From NCBI GenBank assembly GCA_017635875.1, contig JAGBKP010000115.1, positions 1 to 46,013 on the forward strand: DNA of 46,013 nt, read 5' to 3'. The position numbers were made by a program, and so were the translations under genes. Below, in pieces: positions 1 to 7,700 of the stretch (within the stretch, counting starts at the first letter, position 1; each line of letters opens with the position of its first letter). The DNA comes from Selenomonadaceae bacterium. Lineage in GTDB: Bacteria; Bacillota; Negativicutes; Selenomonadales; Selenomonadaceae. The notes beneath the pieces are model-generated. The model was not told where the DNA came from. It saw nothing but the letters and a program-made list of their open reading frames with translations, and did not search any database.

Positions 1-240
1 CAAATTCAACAGTCGTTAAAGCGTATGGCGACGGCGGAAAAAGAAACCTCAAAGATTACGGATTCCATTCAAGAAGTAAGCGGTTTCAGTCGCGAGATGT
101 CCGGCAACGCGCAGTCCGTATCTGCGGCGACGGAAGAACAGACGGCGATGGTAAACGATATTACGGACGCGAGCGAATCGCTTGCAAATCTCGCCCAAAA
201 ACTTCAAAACGAGGTTATGCAGTTTAAACTTTCAAGATAA
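1..240 (+). CDS. Methyl-accepting chemotaxis protein, C-terminal fragment
   Basis: The reading frame is open from the first base and stops at 240, so the gene begins outside the window. The visible 79 residues form the end of the helical cytoplasmic signalling domain: a Gln/Ser/Ala/Glu-rich amphipathic repeat including SAATEEQTAMVNDI, typical of the distal methylation helix of chemoreceptors. The protein would relay ligand binding to CheA/CheW. The ligand domain is not visible. An apparent ATG at 25 is internal. A hairpin follows directly. Confidence 0.85.
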   Translation, partial: QIQQSLKRMATAEKETSKITDSIQEVSGFSREMSGNAQSVSAATEEQTAMVNDITDASESLANLAQKLQNEVMQFKLSR

Positions 241-246
241 GAATAA

Positions 247-286
247 AAAACAGCGGCGCAAGAATTTTAACTTGTGTCGCTGTTTT
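247..286. terminator. Bidirectional terminator between chemoreceptor and AEC transporter
   Basis: A near-perfect inverted repeat (AAAACAGCGGCGCAAG / CTTGTGTCGCTGTTTT) with A-rich and T-rich flanks lies between two convergent genes. It can serve both strands. Confidence 0.8.
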
Positions 287-294
287 AGTGTTTA

Positions 295-1236
295 TTACAT
301 AAATCCCATATTTTTAAATGCAAATATCCACAAGAATATAGTTAAACACGACAAAAGGGAAGTATATACCACGACGTTTCCGGCTAAATCCGCGTCGCTT
401 TCCATTTGTTGCGCCATAGCAAAAGAGGCTATTGCCGTAGGCGTTGCAAATATCGAAAGCAAAGTTAAAAGTTCCGCGTCTCTGTAGCCAAGATAAATCG
501 CTAAAGACATAATCACCGCAGGCACAACCACAAGCCTTGACAATACTGTTGCGGTAAGTTCTTTTATATGCTCGTGATAACTCTTTAATGAAAAGGACGC
601 GCCCAAAACTATAAGCGCGATTGGAGTAGTAGCGAACGCTACCTGTCTTATGGGTTTTAATATGGGTTCTGGGATAGGCACGGATAATAGCATAAAAACT
701 CCGCCCGCGATACCGCCAAGTATCATCGGATTTTTTAATACGCCCTTTAAAATTTTAAATATCTCTATTTTTCCGCCTCTAAATGTTTCCAAAACTATTA
801 CGGAGAACACATTGTAAAACGGCACTACAACCACTACAAGCATTGCCGGTATCGAGATGGCGGCGTCGCCGAAAATGTTTTGCACTATGGGAACGCCCAT
901 TATCACATAGTTGCTTCTGAAAATGCCCTGTATCATCGCGCCGCGTTTTTTATTGTCCTTCACAAAAGCGCAGACTAAAACGGTAGCAATAGTAAGTGCC
1001 GCCAAAAGCGCAAAGAAGCAAAAGAGCGCGAGAGTCATATTAAGATGTTTTTCGGGGTTTATGGTGTATATGCTGTAAAACATCAAACAAAAGAAGAACA
1101 CGCGGAAAACCATTCGGTTTATGTGGTTTAGTTCTTCTTTGTTTAAAATCCCCATATATTTCACGATAACGCCGATAAACATCAGAAAGAATATGGGCAG
1201 AACCGCGCTTACGGATATTATGAAATTTTCGTACAA
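295..1236 (-). CDS. AEC (auxin efflux carrier) family transporter
   Basis: A 313-residue, highly hydrophobic protein with about ten membrane segments, the usual length for bacterial AEC/MleP-type permeases. It carries family-like patches such as PTAIASFAMAQQM near the C-terminus and a glycine-rich segment followed by PIPEPILKPI mid-protein. Family members export or exchange organic acids such as malate; the substrate cannot be read here. The start is a TTG at 1236, supported by an AAGGAAGG ribosome site 9 nt upstream; no ATG fits better. Upstream lies triplex-type element A, so its control region contains that repeat. Confidence 0.8.
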   Translation of the reverse strand: MYENFIISVSAVLPIFFLMFIGVIVKYMGILNKEELNHINRMVFRVFFFCLMFYSIYTINPEKHLNMTLALFCFFALLAALTIATVLVCAFVKDNKKRGAMIQGIFRSNYVIMGVPIVQNIFGDAAISIPAMLVVVVVPFYNVFSVIVLETFRGGKIEIFKILKGVLKNPMILGGIAGGVFMLLSVPIPEPILKPIRQVAFATTPIALIVLGASFSLKSYHEHIKELTATVLSRLVVVPAVIMSLAIYLGYRDAELLTLLSIFATPTAIASFAMAQQMESDADLAGNVVVYTSLLSCLTIFLWIFAFKNMGFM

Positions 1237-1266
1237 AATTCTCGTCCTTCCTTATGTTTTGCTTAT

Positions 1267-1370
1267 TTACTTTCTTCTTTTCTCTCTTTCTTTTGCCTGT
1301 CCCCGTGAGGGGGAAAAAGAAAGAGAGAAAAGAAGAAAGTAACAAAGAAGAAAAGAGAGAAAGAAAACTT
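1267..1370 (-). repeat. Triplex-type three-arm repeat, copy A
   Basis: Arms of 28 nt at 1267-1294 and 1315-1342 form a perfect inverted repeat around a 20-nt loop that itself can pair (CCCC GTGA GGGG). A third arm at 1344-1367 is an exact 24-nt mirror of 1315-1338, centred on GTAAC. All arms are purely purine or pyrimidine on one strand. Read on the minus strand the order is Y1-Y2-R. The element sits in the divergent gap between the AEC gene and pncB. Apparent Lys-rich ORFs across it are composition artefacts. Confidence 0.85.
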
Positions 1371-1519
1371 TATCAAAAAAACATTTTAAAACTGTCTTAT
1401 TCATAATATTTTATCACCGAATTTTAAAATGGCAATATCTAATGCTTTTGCCGTATTGAAATTTTTTAAATTTTGAGTTATTATATGATTGATATTTTCA
1501 ATTCATCAGGAGGCGGGCT

Positions 1520-2980
1520 ATGACGCAGTTTGATAAACGAAACTTAAGTATGATGATGGATTTTTACGAAATGACTATGGCAAACGGTTATTTTGAAAAC
1601 GATATGAAATGCAAAAAAGTGGTCTTTGACGTTTTTTATCGTGAAAATCCCGACGGCGGCGGGTTCGCCATATTTGCAGGGCTTGAGCAGGTTATAGAAT
1701 ATGTTGAAAATCTCCGTTTCGATGAAGACGATATAGAATATTTTAGGTCGCAGAATATTTTTTCCGATAAATTTTTAAATTATTTGAAAGATTTTCGCTT
1801 TAAAGGCGATATTGTCGCTTTACCGGAAGGCACGGTAATGTACCCGAACGAGCCGATTGTAACGGTTATCGCCCCCGTAATAGACGCGCAACTAATCGAA
1901 ACCGCGATTCTCGCGCAGATAAATCATCAATCGCTTATAGCCACGAAGGCAAGACGAATAGTTTATTCCGCGGAGGGCAGAGCCGTCAGCGATTTTGGCG
2001 CAAGACGGGCGCACAATATGGACGCTGCGACTTACGGCGCAAGAGCCGCGTATATCGGCGGAGTTGTCGGTACCGCAACTGTTACGGCGGGGCAAATGTT
2101 TAACATTCCCGTGAGCGGCACTATGGCGCACAGTTGGATTATGCTCTACGGCGACGAATACGAAGCCTTTAAGCGTTACGCGGAGGTTTACCCCGACGCG
2201 TCCGTCTTTTTGGTTGATACTTACGACGTTGTTCATTCGGGCGTGCCGAACGCGATAAAAGTCGCAAAAGAAGTTTTAGAGCCTATGGGAAAAAGGCTCA
2301 AAGGCGTTCGTATAGATTCCGGCGATTTGGCGTATCTATCCAAGAAAATTCGCAAGATGCTTGATAACGCGGGGCTTTCAGATTGCAAAATAATAGTTTC
2401 GAACAGTTTGGACGAATTTACTATAACTTCGCTACTCCATCAAGGCGCGGCGATAGACAGTTTCGGAGTAGGGGAGCGGCTTATTACCGCAAAATCCCAG
2501 CCTGTATTCGGAGGAGTGTATAAACTTGCCGCGGTTGAAGAAAACGGCGAATTTATCCCGCGTATGAAGGTTTCCGAAAATATCGAAAAAATCACCAACC
2601 CGGGGCAAAAAGAAGTTTATAGGATTTACGATTCCACAAATCACGCCGTCGCGGATTTAATCACCCTCGCGGGCGAAAAAGTGGATATGTCGCTGCCGTA
2701 TAGGTACATAGACCCAAAAAAACCTTGGAAAAATCGTTTTTTTGAAAATTGCACGGCTAAAAATCTTCGCAAACTCTATGTAAAAGACGGAAAACGCGTG
2801 GAAAAATTGCCCGCTTTAAGCGAAATTCGCGATTATGTGAAAAAACAACTCGACGAAGAAATTTGGGACGAGGAGCAACGCTTTGAAAATCCTCATACTC
2901 ACTATCTTGATATGTCGCCGACTTATTACGAATTAAAAATGAGTTTGCTTCACGAAACGAAGCGTCAACACGAGGAGTGA
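1520..2980 (+). CDS. pncB: Nicotinate phosphoribosyltransferase
   Basis: A 486-residue enzyme that makes nicotinate mononucleotide from nicotinate, PRPP and ATP for NAD salvage. The N-terminus carries the family signature NPDGGGFAIFAGLEQV. Mid-protein HSWIMLYGDEYEAF, then VDTYD and GVRIDSGDL, build the phosphoribosyl/phosphate site. Length fits the long Firmicute/PncB2 type. AGGAGG precedes the ATG at ideal spacing. It heads a three-gene run with aroE (4 nt downstream) and mtnN. The promoter was not confidently resolved in the AT-rich stretch after element A. Confidence 0.95.
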   Translation: MTQFDKRNLSMMMDFYEMTMANGYFENDMKCKKVVFDVFYRENPDGGGFAIFAGLEQVIEYVENLRFDEDDIEYFRSQNIFSDKFLNYLKDFRFKGDIVALPEGTVMYPNEPIVTVIAPVIDAQLIETAILAQINHQSLIATKARRIVYSAEGRAVSDFGARRAHNMDAATYGARAAYIGGVVGTATVTAGQMFNIPVSGTMAHSWIMLYGDEYEAFKRYAEVYPDASVFLVDTYDVVHSGVPNAIKVAKEVLEPMGKRLKGVRIDSGDLAYLSKKIRKMLDNAGLSDCKIIVSNSLDEFTITSLLHQGAAIDSFGVGERLITAKSQPVFGGVYKLAAVEENGEFIPRMKVSENIEKITNPGQKEVYRIYDSTNHAVADLITLAGEKVDMSLPYRYIDPKKPWKNRFFENCTAKNLRKLYVKDGKRVEKLPALSEIRDYVKKQLDEEIWDEEQRFENPHTHYLDMSPTYYELKMSLLHETKRQHEE

Positions 2981-2984
2981 AGTT

Positions 2985-3851
2985 ATGATTACGGGAAATA
3001 CGAAACTGCTTGGAGTTATGGGGCATCCCATAAATCATTCCTTTTCCCCCGCCATACACAACGCGGCGTTAAACGACGCTGGGCTTGATTACGCGTATTT
3101 GCCCCTTGAAGTGCCGAAAGAATCTTTAAACAATACGCTAAAATGGATTAAGACGCTGAATTTTCGCGGTTTTAACGTAACAATTCCGCATAAAAACGAT
3201 ATTTTGCCGCTTTTGGACGAAGTGACGGAAGAAGCCAAAACTGTCGGCGCGGTAAACACGGTTATAAGGGAAAACGGACGGCTTATAGGATATAATACGG
3301 ATATAGTGGGCTTTACTGCGGGGCTTGCCGAAGCAAATTTTAAAGCTGAAAACAAAAACGCCGTAATCCTTGGCGCGGGCGGCGCAGCGAGAGCTGTGAT
3401 AGCAGGGCTTTTAAAGGAAAAGATAAAAAATATCGCGATAGCGGCAAGAAATACGGAAAAAGCCGAAATTCTCGCAAAAAATTTCAATAGGGGCGTTGTT
3501 TGCGTGAATTTTGCGGACGAAGAATATAATAACCTCCTAAAAGACGCCGATATCGTGGTAAACACAACGCCGCTCGGTATGTACCCCAATGTGGACGCTA
3601 TGCCTCCGATTGATTTTTCAATCGTAAAAAAAGACGCGCTAATCTATGATATAATATATACGCCCGAAGAAACAAAATTTTTAAAAGAAGCCAAAGAAAA
3701 AGGATTAAAAACTGCAAACGGCGAAACTATGCTTGTAGAGCAGGGCGCGGCGGCGTTTAGACTATGGACGGGGGAAGATCCCAACGTAGACTTAATGAAG
3801 GAAACTTTAAGGAACGCTCTTAAAGACTGCAGGCACGAGGGAGTGGAGTAA
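2985..3851 (+). CDS. aroE: Shikimate dehydrogenase (NADP+)
   Basis: A 288-residue AroE that reduces 3-dehydroshikimate to shikimate in chorismate synthesis. Visible motifs are the substrate site NVTIPHK (about 61-67), the dinucleotide site GAGGAARAV (about 126-134), NTTPLGM, and the C-terminal NGETMLVEQGAAAF. It starts 4 nt after the pncB stop, with GAGGAG in the end of pncB as ribosome site, and ends immediately before the mtnN ATG, so translation is probably coupled. Other aromatic genes (aroF, tyrA) lie 10 kb away and separately transcribed. Confidence 0.95.
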   Translation: MITGNTKLLGVMGHPINHSFSPAIHNAALNDAGLDYAYLPLEVPKESLNNTLKWIKTLNFRGFNVTIPHKNDILPLLDEVTEEAKTVGAVNTVIRENGRLIGYNTDIVGFTAGLAEANFKAENKNAVILGAGGAARAVIAGLLKEKIKNIAIAARNTEKAEILAKNFNRGVVCVNFADEEYNNLLKDADIVVNTTPLGMYPNVDAMPPIDFSIVKKDALIYDIIYTPEETKFLKEAKEKGLKTANGETMLVEQGAAAFRLWTGEDPNVDLMKETLRNALKDCRHEGVE

Positions 3852-4547
3852 ATGAAAATCGGAATAATCGGCGCTATGGAAATGGAAATAACGCTGTTAA
3901 GAGAAAAAATGACTGAGATTAAGTCGACCGAAATCGCGGGCATAACCTTTTTTGAGGGGAAAATCGGCGATATATCCGTCGTTCTTGCTCGCTCCGGCAT
4001 CGGCAAAGTAAACGCCGCTATGACGGCTGAAATCGCCATATCTTCATTTAAAGCGACGCATATCATAAACACGGGTTGCGCCGGCGCGCTTGACAAGACT
4101 CTCGTCGTAGGCGACGTTGTAATCTCAAAGGACGCCGTGGAGCACGACCTCGACACTTCCGCCATAGGTTTTAAAAAGGGCGAGCATCCCTTTATGAACA
4201 TTCGTTTCTTTGAAGCGGACAAAGAGCTTTCCGAAAAAGCCGTTGCCGCCGTTAAAGGCGTTTTCCCCGAAATAACCGTAAAATACGGCAGAATATGCTC
4301 GGGCGACCAATTCATTTCATCGAAAGAGAAAAAAGCGGAGCTTACGGAGGAATTTGACGGGTCCTGCGCTGAAATGGAAGGCGCGGCGATAGCGCACGTT
4401 TGCTATTTGCACAAAGTTCCTTTTTGCATCATACGCGCAATAAGCGACCAAGCGGACGAAAAAGGGCAGATGTCTTTTGAGGAGTTCGCTCCCATAGCCT
4501 CGAAACGCAGCGCGGAAATTACAAATTATATGCTTAAAAATTGGTGA
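3852..4547 (+). CDS. mtnN: 5'-methylthioadenosine/S-adenosylhomocysteine nucleosidase
   Basis: A 231-residue Pfs/MtnN enzyme that hydrolyses MTA and SAH to adenine plus the thioribose product, recycling SAM by-products. It shows IGIIGAMEMEI with the catalytic-site Glu, NTGCAGAL, VVGDVVISKDAVEHD, the nucleoside-binding CAEMEGAAIAHVCY and RAISDQAD. The start codon directly abuts the aroE stop. A weak inverted repeat (TTTCA/TGAAA) follows, and then element B. Confidence 0.95.
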   Translation: MKIGIIGAMEMEITLLREKMTEIKSTEIAGITFFEGKIGDISVVLARSGIGKVNAAMTAEIAISSFKATHIINTGCAGALDKTLVVGDVVISKDAVEHDLDTSAIGFKKGEHPFMNIRFFEADKELSEKAVAAVKGVFPEITVKYGRICSGDQFISSKEKKAELTEEFDGSCAEMEGAAIAHVCYLHKVPFCIIRAISDQADEKGQMSFEEFAPIASKRSAEITNYMLKNW

Positions 4548-4645
4548 TTTGGCAGGAAATTTTCATTTTTTGGTGAAATAAAAAATAATTGGATATGTTC
4601 AGACTGTCGACAAAACAAAAAAATTAAAAATCAATAATGAAGAAA

Positions 4646-4760
4646 ACTAATCAATAGAGTTTAGTAAAGTTTTTTCTTTCTTCTTTTTCTTTGCTACTTT
4701 CTTTTTCTTCTTTCTTTTTTTCAAAAAAGAAAGAAGAAAAAGAAAGTAGGATAAGTCTAC
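4646..4760 (+). repeat. Triplex-type three-arm repeat, copy B
   Basis: After a leader CAATAGAGTTTAGTAAAG come pyrimidine arm Y1 (4670-4692), centre GCTAC (4693-4697), pyrimidine arm Y2 (4698-4720), a 2-nt loop, and purine arm R (4723-4745) closed by GTAG. Y2 with its CTAC pairs perfectly with R over 27 bp. Y1 is an exact 23-nt mirror of Y2. Copy C is almost identical over the leader and arms. The remaining part of this 300-base gap (4548-4645, 4761-4847) holds only a weak hairpin and the ribosome site of the next gene. Confidence 0.85.
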
Positions 4761-4847
4761 CAGATGAGATGTTTTGATTTTTTTAGGGGTAACAAGTTCG
4801 TCCGCAGGGATTTGGGAAATGCTCCGTAATTCATACGAGGTGGTTTT

Positions 4848-6701
4848 ATGGTCATCGGAAAAAAGCGTTATGACGAATTGGAAACCGGAGAACAACAAAT
4901 ACTTACAGGCAAATATGGTATTCAGCCAAAAAGCGGCGGCGGATTTTCAAAATATGTTATAGAATATGTAAGAGAACTGACCGACGACGAGAAGATTTTT
5001 TTCCAAGAGAAAAGTTTTTTATCGCCGCATTTTGTGACGCAGAGTCTTTATAAGCTGAAGGGCAATTTACAACCGATTCGCTTCAACAGGATTTTAAAGG
5101 AAAAGCTCGCGCAATTTGAAGCTCTTCGCACAAATTATACGCTTTTAAACGACAAGAAGGTCGCCGTTGTTTTTGAGGAAAGGTCGGATTTTCCGACTGT
5201 GAATTTTAAAAGTTTGGCGACTATGGACAAGGAGCAGGTTAACCGCGCGCTCCGCACGATAATGGAAGCGGATATGCGCGAACATTTCGATATAAATCGT
5301 GGTTCTTTGATTCGCTTTTCCATTTACAAAACCGGCGCGGACGAATACGCCGTTTTGGTTACGATGTCACATCTCATCTTTCCTCGTGTGGACTTAACCG
5401 GTTTTTTCCAAGAAATATTAGGATTTTCGGTCGCAAAAACAGTCGAAAAAGAGCAGACCTCCGCGTATAAGGTTAACGATCCGTTGGTTAAATCTTACTG
5501 GGAAAAAATGCTTGAAAATCTTCCGAGTTTGCCGCAGATTCCTTACGCTAAAATCGGTAATTTCGCCAAAAAACAATCAAAGGTATACAGGAAAAAATTG
5601 CCGGAAGATTTAACGAGCGAGCTCCTTCATATCGCAAAATCCAATCGTATGCTCTTAATGGCGATAATAGAATCCGCGTGGAGCATTTTGCTTGCCGAAT
5701 ACAATGACAGCGAAGATGTGTTTTTTTCCGCGCTTTTGCCTGATAAAAAAGCAAACGTAAAAGTTCCGAATGTCCGCGCTATGCCCGTGAGAGTTAAAAT
5801 CAATCGAAATATAAGCGTTGAGCAGTTCGTAATGAATAATTTTCAACAGCTTATAATCTCAAAGCCGTACAGTTCGCTTCAAATAGACGAGCTTCACGAC
5901 ATCGCCGGAAAAGGCGGAAATTTGTTTAACCATTTTTTGAGTTTCTACGATTTTATGGAGGAAGAAAAGGAGTATTCGGACGTTGAAGGAACCGATTCGG
6001 GCGCGTTGGTTTTGAGAAATTCGTGGGACTCGGGGCCTTCTCATATCGGGCTTTATTTTCAATATGAAGATGGGAGCGTTACGCTCACTTTAATCTACGA
6101 TTCCGGCTTTTTTGCGAATATGTCCGAAACTCTCTTGCTTGACAGATTTTTCTGCGTAATACTTCAAATGTTGAACGATTATAATCTGTCGTTTTCGCTG
6201 TTCATGGCAAGGCTGAAGGAGCGTATTGTTCTTGGCGGAACAAAGACCGAGAAAAGAGAAAATCTCGATCTTTATCTTAAATACGAGCTTGCAAGAACCA
6301 GCATATTCAGCGGGGTGAACGGCGATGATTTTGCTATTGCGCTCAAAAAAGCCGAGCATAAGATTTTCTTTGAAGGCGATAGAATATCAGGCGACGATTT
6401 AAAAGAAAATTTGGTCTTCTTGCTAAAAGGCAGAGTTGCCAGAAATGTGGACACGGGCGACGGTTGGTATCGAACGCTTGATATTTTGAAGGAAGCTTCC
6501 CTTCTAAACATAACCTACGCGCTTGAAAATCCGAGACTTCCTCTGTCGTTTGAAATTTTGACCGACGAAGCGGAGGTTGTATTTATCAAAAGGGATTCTA
6601 TGATAAGTCTGATACGCAAAAACAGCAAAATAGGCGAAAAGTTATTGTGCTACGCGCTTAACGATATGGAAAAATATCAATTTCTTTGGATGCAATCGTA
6701 A
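4848..6701 (+). CDS. Condensation-domain-like protein fused to a cyclic-nucleotide-binding-like domain
   Basis: A 617-residue protein. Residues about 55-450 resemble the NRPS condensation/acyltransferase fold: a segment with SHLIFPRVD (His175) at the place of HHxxxDG, an internal LLMAIIESAWSILLAEY helix, and FNHFLSFYDF near the second half. The active-site motif is degenerate: one His is kept, the first His is Ser and the Asp is Pro, so acyl transfer is doubtful. Residues about 500-612 look like a cNMP-binding beta barrel (LVFLLKGRVARN and the following strands). There is no NRPS module around it. A STAS protein follows 27 nt downstream, which suggests a signalling role. Start chosen by GAGGTGG before the ATG. 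The domain assignment is inference from pattern. Confidence 0.6.
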   Translation: MVIGKKRYDELETGEQQILTGKYGIQPKSGGGFSKYVIEYVRELTDDEKIFFQEKSFLSPHFVTQSLYKLKGNLQPIRFNRILKEKLAQFEALRTNYTLLNDKKVAVVFEERSDFPTVNFKSLATMDKEQVNRALRTIMEADMREHFDINRGSLIRFSIYKTGADEYAVLVTMSHLIFPRVDLTGFFQEILGFSVAKTVEKEQTSAYKVNDPLVKSYWEKMLENLPSLPQIPYAKIGNFAKKQSKVYRKKLPEDLTSELLHIAKSNRMLLMAIIESAWSILLAEYNDSEDVFFSALLPDKKANVKVPNVRAMPVRVKINRNISVEQFVMNNFQQLIISKPYSSLQIDELHDIAGKGGNLFNHFLSFYDFMEEEKEYSDVEGTDSGALVLRNSWDSGPSHIGLYFQYEDGSVTLTLIYDSGFFANMSETLLLDRFFCVILQMLNDYNLSFSLFMARLKERIVLGGTKTEKRENLDLYLKYELARTSIFSGVNGDDFAIALKKAEHKIFFEGDRISGDDLKENLVFLLKGRVARNVDTGDGWYRTLDILKEASLLNITYALENPRLPLSFEILTDEAEVVFIKRDSMISLIRKNSKIGEKLLCYALNDMEKYQFLWMQS

Positions 6702-6728
6702 GAATACTTATAAAAAAGGAGAATAACT

Positions 6729-7028
6729 ATGGAAATAAAGAAAGAACAAAGCGGGTCGAATTTAACGATTTTTTTGGAGGGAAGACTAGACGCAACGACG
6801 GCTCCGTCTCTTGACAAAGAAATCGGTTCGTCCCTTGACGGCGTAACAAATCTTGTATTTGATTTTTCAAAACTTGTGTATATAGCGTCCGCGGGTTTAC
6901 GCACCCTTTTGGTGGCGCAAAAGCGAATGAAAAAGCAGGGCAGTATGAAAATTGTTCACGTCAGCAAAGACGTAAACGATGTGCTTGAGATGACGGGTTT
7001 CATAGATTTTCTTACCATAGAAAATTAA
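6729..7028 (+). CDS. STAS-domain anti-sigma factor antagonist (RsbV/SpoIIAA-like)
   Basis: A 99-residue single STAS domain. The signature VFDFSKLVYIASAGLRTLL contains Ser54 immediately before AG, the position phosphorylated by RsbW/SpoIIAB-type kinases, and the C-terminal helix has VLEMTGFIDFL. In this family the unphosphorylated protein binds the kinase/anti-sigma factor and frees the sigma factor or another target. It has an AAGGAG ribosome site and probably shares a transcript with the condensation/cNMP fusion. No kinase or phosphatase is adjacent; candidates are at 43337-45930. Confidence 0.9.
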   Translation: MEIKKEQSGSNLTIFLEGRLDATTAPSLDKEIGSSLDGVTNLVFDFSKLVYIASAGLRTLLVAQKRMKKQGSMKIVHVSKDVNDVLEMTGFIDFLTIEN

Positions 7029-7045
7029 TATGAAAATAAAAAAAT

Positions 7046-7109
7046 AGGCTCTGTAATAAATGTTGTGGAGTGCTCTTCGGCAAGAACCGCAACATTTATT
7101 ACAGAGCCT
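7046..7109. terminator. Long bidirectional terminator
   Basis: Perfect 20-bp arms at 7046-7065 and 7090-7109 (AGGCTCTGTAATAAATGTTG and its complement), flanked by A-rich sequence on the left and T-rich on the right, lie between the convergent STAS and MsrA-like genes. Confidence 0.85.
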
Positions 7110-7132
7110 TTATTTGTTCAAATTTATACTTT

Positions 7133-7696
7133 TTAAAATTTCACATATTCCCGAAATTTTGCAAAGTCAATAAAAGTTTCTTCGTTTTTATGAGTTTGCA
7201 AATAATTTTGATGTTCGCTTTCGGCTTCTTGAAAACTCTTTAAACTTTTTGCCAGTGCGTAACAATGCCTTGCAAGTTTGGGATCGCTGTTCGGGTCGTT
7301 CATAGTAATGCCTATGCAAGAAACCGCCGGCGGTTTGCCGCGGTTGGCTATGAAGTTCAGATGCAGTTCCACCTGCGGCTCATCTTCAGGGTCTTTGTAA
7401 AACACTCCCGCGCGGTACATTTCCCCGCGCGCTTTGCCCTGCCCGTCGGGAACGTAAGGATTTACAACGGCAAAAAGCACGTCCATCAGTTTGGATAAAT
7501 CCGTCTTTTTAGGGTTATATGCTACTTCTACACCCATATAGCCTTTGTTTTCGCCGCTTGCTACGTTTTTAAAACTTGCGTTCGCCTCTGCGTTTATGTA
7601 GCCGGTTTGTGTTTCCAAAACGCCGGGCAAATTCATAAAGACTTCTTGCAATTCGTGAAAATCGCCGCCGGAAAAATATATTTTTTTTATATACAT
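7133..7696 (-). CDS. MsrA-like protein lacking the catalytic cysteine
   Basis: A 187-residue protein with the overall layout of peptide methionine-S-sulfoxide reductase: an N-terminal FSGGDFHELQEVF aligning to the GGCFWG region, LPGVLETQTGYINA, VEVAYNPKKTDL, GEMYRAGVFY, and the C-terminal AESEHQNYLQTHKN matching AE.YHQ.YL. The nucleophilic Cys is Asp12 here and the following Trp is His14. Two other Cys (127, 145) are present but not at the usual site. It begins 4 nt after meaB, so it is co-transcribed with methylmalonyl-CoA mutase genes. Reductase activity by the known mechanism seems impossible; a binding or altered role is inference. Confidence 0.75.
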   Translation of the reverse strand: MYIKKIYFSGGDFHELQEVFMNLPGVLETQTGYINAEANASFKNVASGENKGYMGVEVAYNPKKTDLSKLMDVLFAVVNPYVPDGQGKARGEMYRAGVFYKDPEDEPQVELHLNFIANRGKPPAVSCIGITMNDPNSDPKLARHCYALAKSLKSFQEAESEHQNYLQTHKNEETFIDFAKFREYVKF

Positions 7697-7700
7697 AATA

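Noticed and set aside
4647-4898. Lys/Phe-rich ORFs over the repeat elements (also at 1040-1345, 20192-20413 and 32531-32824)
   Set aside because: They are translations of the purine/pyrimidine arms, have no ribosome sites and overlap structured repeats or a tRNA.
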